NCBI GenBank assembly: GCA_018336015.1
Contig: JAGXQZ010000027.1
Coordinates: 62,001 to 126,000 of the forward strand
Direction of reading: 5' to 3'
DNA length: 64,000 bases
Origin: Algoriphagus sp.
Lineage (GTDB): Bacteria; Bacteroidota; Bacteroidia; Cytophagales; Cyclobacteriaceae
Shown: positions 34,437-43,939 of the stretch, in pieces
Layout: each line of letters begins with the position of its first letter
Numbering within the stretch: position 1 is the stretch's first letter
Made by a program: the position numbers and the translations under genes
The notes under the pieces: generated by a model
Database searches by the model: none
Told to the model about the DNA's origin: nothing
Seen by the model: the letters and a program-made list of their open reading frames with translations, nothing else

Positions 34437-34459
34437 CGACCAAAAAACTAAAATAGTCT
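34437..34459. promoter_or_regulatory. TetR-type operator, second (imperfect) copy before the efflux operon
   Basis: CGACCAAAAAACTAA, the same 15 bases as at 33779, is followed by AATAGTCT in place of TTTGGTCG, so the left arm is perfect and the right arm partial. It ends 23 bp before the adaptor start codon. Confidence 0.65.
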
Positions 34460-34482
34460 AATTGTAATTAATAGAACTAACA

Positions 34483-35523
34483 ATGAATATGAAAGTCAAT
34501 AAACTGCACATCGCTCTTTGGTTTTCCGTTATCCTGGCCGGATGCTCGTCAGGAGAGAATACATCATCGGAAAGTGCGAAGCACATTTCCCTTAATGTTA
34601 AAACAGAAGAAGTAATTCAATTTAAAGGAAGCCATACAGTTGGGTATTCCGGGGTTGTGGTGCCAAAGAAAAATACACCACTCAGTTTCTCGGTGCCGGG
34701 AACCGTTTCGAAAATAGCAGTAGAAGAAGGACAGCAGGTAAACAAAGGCCAGTTGCTGGCACAACTAAATCCATCGACTATGGAGAACACCTACCAGATG
34801 GCATTTCAAAAATTACAACAGGCACAGGATGCGTATAACCGGTTAATGCCGATGCATGAAAATGGTACCCTGTCTGAAATAAAATGGGTGGAGGTAGAAA
34901 CAGGATTAAGTCAGGCAAAATCGGCTACAGCCATTGCAAAAAAAGGACTTGACGATACAAAACTATATGCTTTTACAGCGGGTGTGATAGGTAAAAAATC
35001 GATTCAGGAGGGAGAGAATGTATTTCCAAATATTACAGTTTTTGAATTATTCGACATCAGTAAAGTATATGTAAAAATTCCCGTACCAGAAGATGAGATC
35101 AGTTCGTTCAAAAAGGGAGATCAGGCCATCATTACTGTTGGAGCTATCTCTAAAACAATCACCGGTATTGTAAGAGAAATTGGTGTTTCGGCTGATATAT
35201 TTTCACACTCCTATCCGGTAAGACTTGAAGTTGACAATTCTGATTTAGCCATTAAGCCGGGTATGGTTTGTACAGTCAACTTTGCAACCCAAAACAAGGC
35301 GACCGGTGTTCTTATCTCTAACAAAGCAATGCAGCAGGATTTACAAGGGACGCAGTTTGTATATGTGATAGAAAATAACACGGCTCAAAAGCGAGCGGTG
35401 AAAACCATTGCTTTAATCGACCAAAAAATTCTGGTCAGCGGAAATTTGAAAGAAGGTGATAAAATCATTGTGGCAGGGCAAGACAAACTTCGCCAGGGCT
35501 CACAGGTAAACATTATAAAATAG
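34483..35523 (+). CDS. RND efflux periplasmic adaptor (membrane fusion protein), lipoprotein
   Basis: This 346-residue adaptor joins the inner-membrane RND pump to the TolC channel. It has a lipoprotein signal ending in the lipobox LAGC (Cys near 22), a lipoyl/barrel-sandwich half with VPGTVSKIAVEEGQQVNKGQLLAQL, a short alpha-hairpin (FQKLQQAQDAYNRLM) and the beta-barrel and membrane-proximal parts (VYVKIPVPEDE, GVLISNKAMQQD). The start at 34483 has a near-by alternative two codons in. It is the first gene of adaptor-pump-channel, 4 bp before the pump gene, and preceded by a TetR-type operator. Confidence 0.93.
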   Translation: MNMKVNKLHIALWFSVILAGCSSGENTSSESAKHISLNVKTEEVIQFKGSHTVGYSGVVVPKKNTPLSFSVPGTVSKIAVEEGQQVNKGQLLAQLNPSTMENTYQMAFQKLQQAQDAYNRLMPMHENGTLSEIKWVEVETGLSQAKSATAIAKKGLDDTKLYAFTAGVIGKKSIQEGENVFPNITVFELFDISKVYVKIPVPEDEISSFKKGDQAIITVGAISKTITGIVREIGVSADIFSHSYPVRLEVDNSDLAIKPGMVCTVNFATQNKATGVLISNKAMQQDLQGTQFVYVIENNTAQKRAVKTIALIDQKILVSGNLKEGDKIIVAGQDKLRQGSQVNIIK

Positions 35524-35527
35524 CATC

Positions 35528-38500
35528 ATGACGACACATAAGTTTAATGTCATAGAATTGGCTATGAGGTATAAGCAAATAGCCATTACCATAACAAGTC
35601 TGTTGGTGTTGTTTGGTATATTTTCTCTTTGGGTAATGCCCCGAAATGAATTTCCTGAGTTCATCATTCGACAGGGATTGATCATCGGTGTATTTCCGGG
35701 GGCTACTTCCGAACAGGTGGAAGACCAATTAGCCACCAAAGTGGAAAGTTTTCTTTACGGTTTTAAAGAAGTAAACCGGGAGAAAACGTATTCCATATCC
35801 AGAGAAGGAATGTTGGTTGTGTTTGTGGAAGTAAACAACAACGTAAAAGACCCTGATGGCTTTTGGGATAAAATAAAATTCGGCCTCAGCGAATTAAAAT
35901 TACAGTTGCCACCGCAGGTACTTGCGCTGATTGCCAACAATGATTTTGGCGATACAGCCGCTTTGCTACTTACCATACAATCAGAAAGCAAAACCTATAA
36001 AGAGCTGGAGAAAGAATTGAAAATTATCGAAACGGAATTGCGAAAAATAAAGGCCGTTTCTAAAGTAAAACACTACGGAATTCAACAGGAACAGATAGCC
36101 ATTTATCTGGATAATGCTAAACTGGCTTATTACGGTGTGCGTCCTATTACGGTGCTTGCCGCCATGCAATTGGAGGGTGCTGTGTATTACGGTGGCGAAC
36201 TCAATAATTCAGAATTGATTACACCGATACATATTCCAGCAAATTTCAAATCGGAAGAAGACATTAAAAACCAAATCGTGTATGCCGATCCTGCTGGTAA
36301 CATCATCCGGATGAAAGATATTGCTACTGTAGTTAGAAAATATAAGGAACCTGACTCTTTCATAAAAAACAATGGGGCAAAAAGCTTGCTGGTGTCATTG
36401 GAAATGCAACCTGGCAACAACATTGTTGATTTTGGGAAACAGGTGGATCAATCCCTCGCTTCCATCCGGACTAAAATTTCTTCTGATGTAAATCTGGATA
36501 AGATTGCTGATATGCCAACAGCCGTAGATCGTTCCATTATTCATTTCCTGAAAGAATTTTTCATTGCTATTATCGCTGTGATCATCGTTACGATGTTGTT
36601 ATTGCCTTTACGGGTAGCTGCGGTTGCCGGCGTAACGATCCCCATTACCATTTTTATAACCGTAGGCATTTTATATTTATTAGGTGTTGAACTACACACC
36701 GTTTCGCTTGCAGGATTAATCGTTGTATTAGGCATGGTGGTGGATAATGCCATTGTTGTTATTGATAGTCATGTAGAAAAATTAGATCATGGCGAAACGC
36801 CCTGGGATGCTGCCTGGAAAAGTGCGACAGAACTTTTTGTTCCGGTATTTTCTGCTACCCTTGCCATTATCGCTACCTATGTTCCTTTGGTATTTTTCTT
36901 ATCTGGAATGACCGGTGATTTTGTTGGTTCTCTGCCTGTTACCATTGGTGTGGCCTTGTTTACGTCTATGCTGGTGGCCTACTTTCTGGTTCCTTACATG
37001 AGCTATGTATTTATCAAAAAAGGAGTCAGGAAAGGAGAAGCGGAAGAAGCAAAAGCCGATAAGAAGTCACTACTCGATTGGGTGCAACAGTTTTATAATA
37101 GCACACTCGAAAGTGCCTTCAGAGGACCAAAGCTGACCATGCTGGTAGGCTTACTCTCCATTTTATTAGGCGGAGCAATCATGGCACTGTTGCCACGACA
37201 GTTATTTCCAAAAGTGGAGAGGAATCAGTTTGCCGTAGAAATTTATCTACCGGAAGGATACACACTTGCCCAAACAGTTGCTGTTGCCGATAGTATGGAG
37301 GTATTGCTCATGAGTGATAGTCGGGTGGTTAATGTAGCCTCCTTCATGGGTACCAGCTCACCACGTTTCCACACTACCTACGCACCTAATTTCCCATCAA
37401 AAAATTATGCGCAGTTGGTAGTCAATACCATAACAGCCGACGATGCCGTGGCAATATTGGATGAATATGAAGCAAAACGCAATATTTTTCCAAATGCCTA
37501 TGTGCGCATGAAACAATTGGATATGCTGAGCACAACCGCTCCGATTGAAGTACGGATTTCCGGTAACAACATTGATTCCATAAAAGCCATCGCTGAAAAT
37601 GTAAAAAGTATAATGCAACAAAACGATGCTGTTATATGGGCGCGTACGGATTATCTTAATAAAAGGCAGGGTGTGCGTGTAGATGTGAATGATGAACTCG
37701 CCAACCGGTTAGGGTTGACCCGAGGACTAATCGCCTCTTCAATAGCATCTGGTTTCTCTGGGATACCTATAGGTACAGTTTGGGAAGGAGATTATCCGGT
37801 AGATGTGAAGGTCATTAATCCAATCGATAAAAGAGATGGTTTTGATGATATCGAAAATCAAAATGTAACATCCCTGTTTTTGAGTGCCACAGTTCCTGTG
37901 CGACAGGTAACTACCATAACCACCGACTGGAGCGAAGGGCAAATTATCCGCAGGAACGGTGTACGAACTATTACGGTGCGAGCGGATGTAAAAAGAGGGG
38001 TGCTACCTTATAAAATATTAGCTGAACTAAAGCCGGAACTCAAAAAAATAAAAACAGGTTCCGATGTTCAACTCACGTATGGCGGTGAGGAGGAAAGTGA
38101 ATTGGAAAATTATACACCGCTGAGCAAAGCCATGCTGGCAGGCGTAATGTTGATTTATTTTATTTTGCTTTTCCAGTTTAAGCGATCGAGATTAGTCTTT
38201 TTAGTGATGCTGACCATGCCTTTAAGTTTTCTGGGTGCGGCTATGGGTTTAGTACTTACCGGTTATCCTTTTGGGCTTACCTCCTTCCTCGGAATAATGA
38301 GCCTTATGGGTATCGTCGTGCGCAATGGCATTATCCTGATTGATTATGCTGAAGAGCTCCGCAACAAGAACGGAATGTTATTGGCGGAAGCAGCGGTGGC
38401 TGCCGGTAAGCGTAGAATGCGCCCCATATTTCTCACTTCTTTTGCGGCTGCCGTTGGCGTGGTGCCGATGATTGTAAGTGGCTCATCTCTTTGGGGGCCT

Positions 38501-38602
38501 TTAGGTGCTGTAGTTTGCTTTGGACTGCTGATATCCATGATACTTACCTTGTATGTGCTGCCTGTGATGTATCATCAATCACTTAAGAAATCAATTGCTT
38601 AA
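35528..38602 (+). CDS. RND family efflux pump, inner-membrane permease
   Basis: This 1024-residue proton-driven RND transporter has the usual two-fold layout: a TM segment near 20, a large porter domain, TM segments 2-6 around 340-480 including GLIVVLGMVVDNAIVVID with the family's GxxxDxxIVV aspartates (proton relay), a second porter and docking domain, and a second TM block around 870-1010 (GIMSLMGIVVRNGIILIDYAEE). The length is that of AcrB/MdtC-like pumps. It is flanked by its adaptor and TolC genes, so a complete tripartite pump is encoded. The substrate is unknown. The neighbouring redox enzymes suggest organic or phenolic compounds. Confidence 0.95.
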   Translation: MTTHKFNVIELAMRYKQIAITITSLLVLFGIFSLWVMPRNEFPEFIIRQGLIIGVFPGATSEQVEDQLATKVESFLYGFKEVNREKTYSISREGMLVVFVEVNNNVKDPDGFWDKIKFGLSELKLQLPPQVLALIANNDFGDTAALLLTIQSESKTYKELEKELKIIETELRKIKAVSKVKHYGIQQEQIAIYLDNAKLAYYGVRPITVLAAMQLEGAVYYGGELNNSELITPIHIPANFKSEEDIKNQIVYADPAGNIIRMKDIATVVRKYKEPDSFIKNNGAKSLLVSLEMQPGNNIVDFGKQVDQSLASIRTKISSDVNLDKIADMPTAVDRSIIHFLKEFFIAIIAVIIVTMLLLPLRVAAVAGVTIPITIFITVGILYLLGVELHTVSLAGLIVVLGMVVDNAIVVIDSHVEKLDHGETPWDAAWKSATELFVPVFSATLAIIATYVPLVFFLSGMTGDFVGSLPVTIGVALFTSMLVAYFLVPYMSYVFIKKGVRKGEAEEAKADKKSLLDWVQQFYNSTLESAFRGPKLTMLVGLLSILLGGAIMALLPRQLFPKVERNQFAVEIYLPEGYTLAQTVAVADSMEVLLMSDSRVVNVASFMGTSSPRFHTTYAPNFPSKNYAQLVVNTITADDAVAILDEYEAKRNIFPNAYVRMKQLDMLSTTAPIEVRISGNNIDSIKAIAENVKSIMQQNDAVIWARTDYLNKRQGVRVDVNDELANRLGLTRGLIASSIASGFSGIPIGTVWEGDYPVDVKVINPIDKRDGFDDIENQNVTSLFLSATVPVRQVTTITTDWSEGQIIRRNGVRTITVRADVKRGVLPYKILAELKPELKKIKTGSDVQLTYGGEEESELENYTPLSKAMLAGVMLIYFILLFQFKRSRLVFLVMLTMPLSFLGAAMGLVLTGYPFGLTSFLGIMSLMGIVVRNGIILIDYAEELRNKNGMLLAEAAVAAGKRRMRPIFLTSFAAAVGVVPMIVSGSSLWGPLGAVVCFGLLISMILTLYVLPVMYHQSLKKSIA

Positions 38603-38613
38603 AATTCTTTAGA

Positions 38614-39984
38614 ATGAAAAAGATAATTATCATAGCTGCCACTTTATTTCTCATAACAGAAGGATACAGCCAGACAACGCTGAGCCTACAAGAAAGTAAA
38701 GACTTGGCGATTAAAAATAATGTACACATTAAAAACAGTGCATTGGAAATGGAGATGGCTCAGGAGGTAAAGAAAAATGCTTTTACCAACTACTTTCCTA
38801 AAGTAAGTGCAACAGCATTTGCTATGCGTGCGATGGACCCCATCATTAAATTCAATATGCCGGGAGGAAATTTGCCGGTATATGACGGCAATCCGGCTAA
38901 CCTCGCAACGGCAACAGAGTTTGCTTATTTTCCAGGTTTAAACCTCCAGCTTTTAGATAGAGCAACGGTTGGATTACTCAATATAACCCAACCCATTTTT
39001 GTTGGTGGAAAAATCAGCAACGGAAATAAACTCGCCCAATTGGGAGTTGACGTAAAAGAGAAGCAACAACAATTAAGTTTAAATGAAACGCTATTAAAAA
39101 CAGAACAACAATACTGGCAGATTGTAGTGCTTCAGGAAAAAGAAAAGACCATCGCACAATATGAAGCGTTGTTAAACGATGTAAGCAAGCAAGTAAAGGA
39201 TGCCTTCAAATCAGGGTTAATTATTAAAAACGATGCGTTGAAAGTACAGATAAAGCAAAGTGAACTTAGAACCAATAAAAGCAAACTGCAAAGCGGCAAG
39301 CAGTTAGCGATTAGGCAGTTCTGTCAAACCATCGGTATAGTGTATGACTCAGCGCTGGTATTGCAGGAAGATTTGCAAAACATACAATTGCCAAACACTT
39401 ATTACACCGATATCGAAGCTGCATTACCAAACCGGGCAGAATATCAGTTGTTGCAGCAATCGGTAAAAGCAGAGCAGTTACAAACTAAAATGAAAAGGGG
39501 CGATTATATGCCTCAGTTAGCTGTAGGTGCTGCTGGTTATTCCTTCAACAGCTATTACGAAGGAACTAATACTACTACCAATGGTTTGGTTTATGGCACA
39601 GTGTCTATACCCATTTCCGATTGGTGGGGAGGCTCGCACGCCATCAAGGAACATAAAATCAAGGAACAAATTGCCGAGAACACTTTCAATGATACCAAAG
39701 GTTTATTAAAGCTTCAGATGGAAAAAGCCTGGACTGATGTAAACGAATCTTATCGTCAAATTATAATGATGGAAGAAACTGTAAAGCAAACCGATGAGAA
39801 TCTGAAAGTAATGCAGACCAGTTATAACAGTGGTGTTGTCACCCTTTCGGACTTACTGGAAGCACAAGCACTGCAAACAGAAACTGCTGATAAATTGATT
39901 GAAGCCAAAACTCAATATCAACTGGCAATATCAACCTATTTACAAGTTACCGGTACCAGTAGAGAGGTTAAGAACATGCGTTAA
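38614..39984 (+). CDS. TolC-family outer-membrane efflux protein
   Basis: This 456-residue protein has a signal peptide (KKIIIIAATLFLITEGYSQ) followed by two OEP repeats: LSLQESKDLAIKNNVHIKN and long amphipathic helices with EKEKTIAQYEALLNDV and, in the second half, SYRQIIMMEETVKQTDENLKVM. SYNSGVVTLSDLLEAQALQTE is the signature near the C-terminus of TolC proteins. It is 11 bp after the pump gene and is the outer-membrane channel of the same tripartite system. Confidence 0.93.
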   Translation: MKKIIIIAATLFLITEGYSQTTLSLQESKDLAIKNNVHIKNSALEMEMAQEVKKNAFTNYFPKVSATAFAMRAMDPIIKFNMPGGNLPVYDGNPANLATATEFAYFPGLNLQLLDRATVGLLNITQPIFVGGKISNGNKLAQLGVDVKEKQQQLSLNETLLKTEQQYWQIVVLQEKEKTIAQYEALLNDVSKQVKDAFKSGLIIKNDALKVQIKQSELRTNKSKLQSGKQLAIRQFCQTIGIVYDSALVLQEDLQNIQLPNTYYTDIEAALPNRAEYQLLQQSVKAEQLQTKMKRGDYMPQLAVGAAGYSFNSYYEGTNTTTNGLVYGTVSIPISDWWGGSHAIKEHKIKEQIAENTFNDTKGLLKLQMEKAWTDVNESYRQIIMMEETVKQTDENLKVMQTSYNSGVVTLSDLLEAQALQTETADKLIEAKTQYQLAISTYLQVTGTSREVKNMR

Positions 39985-40070
39985 AGCAATGCTATTTGTA
40001 CTCAAAAGTAGAAATGGCTAACCATCTGGATTAAATGATAGAATAGAAATTAATGAATGAATTTTAAAAG

Positions 40071-40937
40071 ATGAAAAGGAAAGTATCATTAGTATTATCA
40101 AGTGGCGGCTCAAGAGGGCTGGCTCATATTGGTGCTATTAATGAATTGGAGAAACAAGGGTTTGAAATATCCTCTATTTCGGGATCTTCTATAGGCGCTG
40201 TTATTGGCGGACTCCACGCGATGGGTAAATTACCCGAATACACCGATTGGGTAAAAACAATAAACCGACAGGTAATCTGGGGACTTTTGGATTTTGCTTT
40301 GTCAACCTCCGGGTTACTGAAAGGGGATAAAGTATTTGACAAAATGAAAACAATTATCCCCGACATGAACATTGAGGAGATGCGTATTCCTTTTGCGGCT
40401 GTAGCTACTGATCTGCTGAACGAACGCGAAATGATTTTTAAATCGGGTAGTTTTTATGAGGCCATTCGGGCATCGGTAGCAATTCCAACCGTTTTTATAC
40501 CGGTTATGTATAAGAACTTATTGCTGGTAGACGGGGGGGTGTTAAATCCGGTTCCCATTGAGTATGTAGAACGTAAACAGGATTACATTCTTGTTGTGGT
40601 AAATCTATACGGAGATAAAAAAAATGAATTAAACAAAAATGTTTTGCCAAATAACAATTCGAACGATAACCAGCTTAATGGCCTCATGAAAAATATGGCC
40701 AAACTGGTTTCATCAGGAGATAAAGGAAGTTTAGGTTATTATTCTATGTTAACCACAACCACTGCTGCTATGATACATAAAATTGCCAGGCAGCATATTG
40801 AAAGGTACAAACCGGATATCTTAATCAATATCCCTAATGATTCGGCCAATACCTTCGACTTTCATAAAGCAGATGAACTGATAAAAATAGGGGAAATGGT
40901 TGCCAGTGAACAAATAACAAAGTATAGAATATTATAA
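40071..40937 (+). CDS. Patatin-like phospholipase
   Basis: This 288-residue protein has the patatin glycine-rich oxyanion motif LVLSSGGSRGLAHIGAI (GGSRG), the nucleophile GSSIGAV (Ser in G-x-S-x-G, near residue 40) and the catalytic Asp in LLVDGGVLNPVP. The Ser-Asp dyad is complete. It is smaller than eukaryotic-type patatins and close in size to RssA/YlbK-like bacterial lipases. It follows the efflux operon after an 86-bp gap and may act on membrane lipids. Its link with the pump is positional only. Confidence 0.92.
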   Translation: MKRKVSLVLSSGGSRGLAHIGAINELEKQGFEISSISGSSIGAVIGGLHAMGKLPEYTDWVKTINRQVIWGLLDFALSTSGLLKGDKVFDKMKTIIPDMNIEEMRIPFAAVATDLLNEREMIFKSGSFYEAIRASVAIPTVFIPVMYKNLLLVDGGVLNPVPIEYVERKQDYILVVVNLYGDKKNELNKNVLPNNNSNDNQLNGLMKNMAKLVSSGDKGSLGYYSMLTTTTAAMIHKIARQHIERYKPDILINIPNDSANTFDFHKADELIKIGEMVASEQITKYRIL

Positions 40938-40947
40938 TTATTAAGAG

Positions 40948-41178
40948 ATGGGAAGCTATTCTAAACTCCGTAAAATTATTCATGTTTTTCATCTCTATGG
41001 GATCAATTTATTGGGAAAAAGAAAATATGACAACTTCTATCAAGAGCTAAAAATGGATAAGGTTTTTGTATTAGGGCTAATCTTCGAGTTGGAACTTGTT
41101 ACCAAAAATCAACTTAATGATGAAGATGCGTATTCAGCCCAGGTTCCAGCTTGTATTATAGAAAAATTGATTAAATAA
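40948..41178 (+). CDS. Hypothetical 76-residue protein
   Basis: This is a small soluble protein, MGSYSKLRKIIHVFHLYGINLLGKRKYDNFYQEL, with a helical, Glu- and Asp-rich C-terminus. I do not recognise a family. It starts 10 bp after the patatin-like gene and in the same direction, so it is probably co-transcribed. No catalytic or metal motif is visible. Confidence 0.55.
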   Translation: MGSYSKLRKIIHVFHLYGINLLGKRKYDNFYQELKMDKVFVLGLIFELELVTKNQLNDEDAYSAQVPACIIEKLIK

Positions 41179-41193
41179 TTAAAACACATTGAC

Positions 41194-41253
41194 ATGAGTG
41201 CACAAAAGAAATACAAAATGTATGAAAATCCGATAATGGAATTTCTATCGATC
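41194..41253 (+). pseudogene. 5' fragment of a gene cut off by the IS256-type insertion
   Basis: An ATG at 41194 begins MSAQKKYKMYENPIMEFLSI and runs in frame exactly to the first base of the insertion-sequence inverted repeat at 41254. It follows the previous gene with the usual short spacing. On the far side of the insertion no continuation is seen, so the rest of this gene was lost. Too little remains to name it. Confidence 0.5.
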
Positions 41254-41305
41254 GAGTGTGTAATCTTAACTCTGTCTAAAGCTTTGAATTTTAAGATAGA
41301 GCAGT

Positions 41306-42520
41306 ATGAAAGAACAAGAATCAGCATTCAAGAAAAAAGTATTAAAACAGTTTTTATCAGGTGACAACCTGTTCCGAAAGGACGGAGCCTTAGCGCCGAT
41401 ACTCAAAGAGTTTTTGGAAGAGGCGCTCCACGCAGAGATGGAAGAGCATCTTCGGGATGAAGAAAATGGTTGGTCATCGGGCAACAAGCGAAACGGCACG
41501 GGCAACAAGATTGTCAAGAGTAACCTGGGAGAAGTAACGATCGAGACCCCACAGGACCGAAAAAGTGGCTTTGAGCCTAAAATAGTGAAAAAAAGGCAGC
41601 GCATATTAGCCGACAGTCTGGAAGACCAGATCCGCCCTGTATGGCATGGGAGGCAGTATGTGGGATATATCAGCCCATATCCGGGAGATGTATATACAGA
41701 GGTCTCCACCGAAGTGATCAGCGGGATTACAGACCGGGTGGTCCCAAAGGTGAAAGAATGGCAGAGCCGTCCTTTAGAGGATGTATATTGTATCGTATGG
41801 CTTGATGCGATGCACTTCAAGGTGCGGGAAGATGGTAAGGTGAGGCATAAGGCCCTGTACAATGTTTTGGGTATCAACAAATAAGGGAAGAAAGAGCTGT
41901 TGGGCATGTTTCTTTCTGAAAGTGAGGGGGCCAACTTCTGGCTCCAGGTCCTAAGTGACCTGCAGCACCGTGGGGTAAAGGATATCCTGATCGCCTGTAC
42001 AGATAACCTGACGGGATTCCCTGAAGCAATCCATTCTATTTTCCCTAAGGCTGAGGTACAGCTCTGTATCGTCCACCAGATCCGCAACAGCCTGAAGTAT
42101 GTAGCTAGTAAGGAGCAGAAGGAGCTTGCCGCTGACCTGAAACTTATCTATGGGGCAGATACCAAAGACGGGGCAGAGTCTGCCCTGTTGGACCTGGAAG
42201 AAAAGTGGGGGAAGAAATACCCTGTGGTGGTCCGTTCATGGAACAGCAACTGGGAACGTCTTAGTGCCTATTTTGCCTATACCAAACCCAACAGAAAGAT
42301 CATTTATACCACCAACGCGGTTGAAGGCTATCACCGGCAGGTTAGGAAAGTCACCAAAATAAAAGGGGCTTTCACAAGTGATATGGCACTGCTGAAACTG
42401 GTGTATCTTGCTGCAAAGAGGATCGAACGGAAATGGACGGCCCCTATCCATAACTGGGGGTTGACAGTCCAACAGTTTGCCATTAGATTTGAGGGGAGGT
42501 TAGTTTTGGACGCGGAATAA
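41306..42520 (+). pseudogene. IS256-family (Mutator-type) transposase with an in-frame stop
   Basis: A single frame spans 41306-42520 except for TAA at 41882-41884, giving pieces of 192 and 206 residues. The first has GDNLFRKDGALAPILKEFLEEAL, HAEMEEHLRDEENG, VWLDAMHFKVRED (first DDE Asp) and VLGINK. The second resumes GKKELLGMFLSESEGANFW and ILIACTDNLTGFPEAI (second Asp), QLCIVHQIRNS and NWERLSAYFAY, then TTNAVEGYHRQVRK (the catalytic Glu in AVEGYHR). The stop sits at the junction LGINK-stop-GKKELL, where GAA or CAA would be expected. All three catalytic residues survive, so the gene decayed recently. Confidence 0.88.
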
Positions 42521-42535
42521 AATAATTATTTAGTT

Positions 42536-42565
42536 CCCTTCTCTTGGGTTACCCCAAGAGAAGGG
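42536..42565. terminator. 13-bp hairpin inside the right end of the insertion sequence
   Basis: CCCTTCTCTTGGG (42536-42548) and CCCAAGAGAAGGG (42553-42565) pair perfectly around TTAC, 16 bp after the transposase stop. It is a terminator or protective hairpin of the insertion sequence. No strong T tract follows. Confidence 0.6.
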
Positions 42566-42589
42566 AAGGACAGAGTTCGGCTAACACTC

Positions 42590-42780
42590 CCCTCCCACAT
42601 TGTATAAACGTAATTAGGGCTGAAGTGCTTGATTAGCCTTTTTCTACAAATTAATTTTTTACATGTGCGTGTCTTTGTTCAAAAAACCGTATTAAAATCA
42701 AGCAAAACGTAAAGTCTTTCATAAGAAACAAAGCCATCCTTTCAGGTGGCTTTAATTGTGCAAAAAGGAGTAACCTTTTC
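42590..42780. other. Gap between the insertion sequence and the parA-region genes
   Basis: No gene is seen in this AT-rich 191-bp stretch. It contains the terminator hairpin at 42730-42753 and, on its left half, sequence with no recognisable match, probably the flank left after loss of the interrupted gene. Confidence 0.4.
42730..42753 (-). terminator. Terminator of the parA operon
   Basis: On the minus strand, AAAGCCACC and GGATGGCTTT form a stem of about 9 pairs (one G-T) followed by TGTTTCTT, 28 bp after the stop of the small RHH-type gene. Confidence 0.6.
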
Positions 42781-43050
42781 CTAAATCCCATAATGCTTAG
42801 CAACCGCCGTCAGAATCATATCTCTCATTGAAGCCTTGGTTTCCCTACCTATCTCATATTTTAACTTATCGAACATATCAGTTGGAATCCGGAGTGAGTA
42901 GATTTTCACATCTTCTGTGTCAAACTCTTTGCTTGATGATTTTTCTTTTTGTTGTATCTCAGATTCAGGGTTGATCAGCATTCCGAGACCTCTTTGTTTT
43001 GCGCCAAGGTTTTTGTTTCCCTTGCTAGGATCGTTCAGTTTCTTCGCCAT
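42781..43050 (-). CDS. Small ParA-partner protein, ribbon-helix-helix type
   Basis: The 89-residue protein has a disordered, basic N-terminus (KKLNDPSKGNKNLGAKQRG) and a C-terminal half VKIYSLRIPTDMFDKLKYEIGRETKASMRDMIL, matching a ribbon-helix-helix or ParB-like small partner (strand SLRIP followed by two helices). It starts 7 bp after the parA stop and so belongs to the same unit. It is probably the DNA-binding partner that loads onto a centromere-like site in the element. Only the motif and position support the call. Confidence 0.7.
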   Translation of the reverse strand: MAKKLNDPSKGNKNLGAKQRGLGMLINPESEIQQKEKSSSKEFDTEDVKIYSLRIPTDMFDKLKYEIGRETKASMRDMILTAVAKHYGI

Positions 43051-43057
43051 ATTTTTA

Positions 43058-43804
43058 TCAGTTTAACTTGCTTAAAATTTCATCGACCAGCAGTTCATAA
43101 TCCTTAGCTCCGTTCGAGTCTGGTGCATAGTCAAATATGCTTTGTCCCTGCAGCTGTGCTTCGGCCAATGCTACGTTGATTCGGATTTTGGTGTCGAACA
43201 CTTTATCCTGGAGATCCTCGGTGAGTTTCTCCACAATGGTTTTGGTCAGGATTCGGTTTGGGTTGATTTGGGTAATAAACACTCCACCGATTTCCAATTT
43301 ATCGTTTAGGTTGTCCCGGACTTCTTTCACTATGCCCAAAAGCCGGTCCACTCCTTTGTAAGCAAAGTACTCTCCTTGTAATGGTAGCAAAATGGTGTCA
43401 CTCGCTACCATGGCATTGACGGTCAATAACCCAACCGAAGGAGGGCAGTCAATGATGATGTAGTCGTATTCTGAGCGGATAGGCTTTAGGAGTTTATGGA
43501 GGATTTGCTCTCTTCCAATTTTGGATACAATCTCCATTTCAGCTCCCAACAGATCGATGGAGGAGGGAACCAAGTCCAGGTTTTCGGAGACATTAAGGAT
43601 CGGTAACTTTTTATTCTCCCGAATGGAATCATAAACAGATAATTCAGGATCACCTTTTCCCAGTCCCTCAGTCAGGTTTGCTTGGGAATCGATATCCAAC
43701 AACAAAACTTTGAAACCTTTTTTGGCAAGCCCAGCACCGATGTTTATGGAGGAGGTGGTTTTACCAGTTCCTCCCTTGTGATTCATGATGGAGATAGTTT
43801 TCAT
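43058..43804 (-). CDS. parA: ParA family partition ATPase
   Basis: This 248-residue deviant-Walker ATPase has the motif ISIMNHKGGTGKTTSSINI (KGGTGKTT), the second Walker-A-type region LLDIDSQANLTEGL and the Walker B YIIIDCPPSVGLL, all with family spacing. TVNAMVASDTILLPLQGEYFAYKG is typical of ParA/Soj. The length is normal. It points leftward with the small RHH-type gene after it. Such pairs stabilise plasmids and the circular form of ICEs. Upstream lies an exact 19-nt repeat also found before the primase-like gene. Confidence 0.93.
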   Translation of the reverse strand: MKTISIMNHKGGTGKTTSSINIGAGLAKKGFKVLLLDIDSQANLTEGLGKGDPELSVYDSIRENKKLPILNVSENLDLVPSSIDLLGAEMEIVSKIGREQILHKLLKPIRSEYDYIIIDCPPSVGLLTVNAMVASDTILLPLQGEYFAYKGVDRLLGIVKEVRDNLNDKLEIGGVFITQINPNRILTKTIVEKLTEDLQDKVFDTKIRINVALAEAQLQGQSIFDYAPDSNGAKDYELLVDEILSKLN

Positions 43805-43939
43805 ATGGATTGGGATTTTTTTTCAAAGGCCATATGGAATGCCCTGATAAAAGATCTCAAGCTGATAGAAATTTCGGAATGGGCATTTCATAACTCAGTT
43901 GGTTTAACTAAAGATATGAAAATGTGTTTCCATAAAAAA

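Larger units (their letters stand above)
41254..42589. mobile_element. IS256-family insertion sequence (decayed)
   Basis: Imperfect inverted ends bound 1336 bp: left 41254-41276 and right 42569-42589 both read GAGTGT inward and share AACTCTGTC. A two-part transposase gene fills it. The length is normal for the family. No target duplication is visible: ATCGATC precedes and CCCTCCC follows. So one flank has probably been deleted or rearranged since insertion. Confidence 0.85.

Noticed and set aside
41306-42520. Programmed readthrough or frameshift in the IS256-type transposase
   Set aside because: The two halves are in the same frame, split by one TAA without slippery or readthrough signals. 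Family members are normally single frames, so simple decay is preferred.
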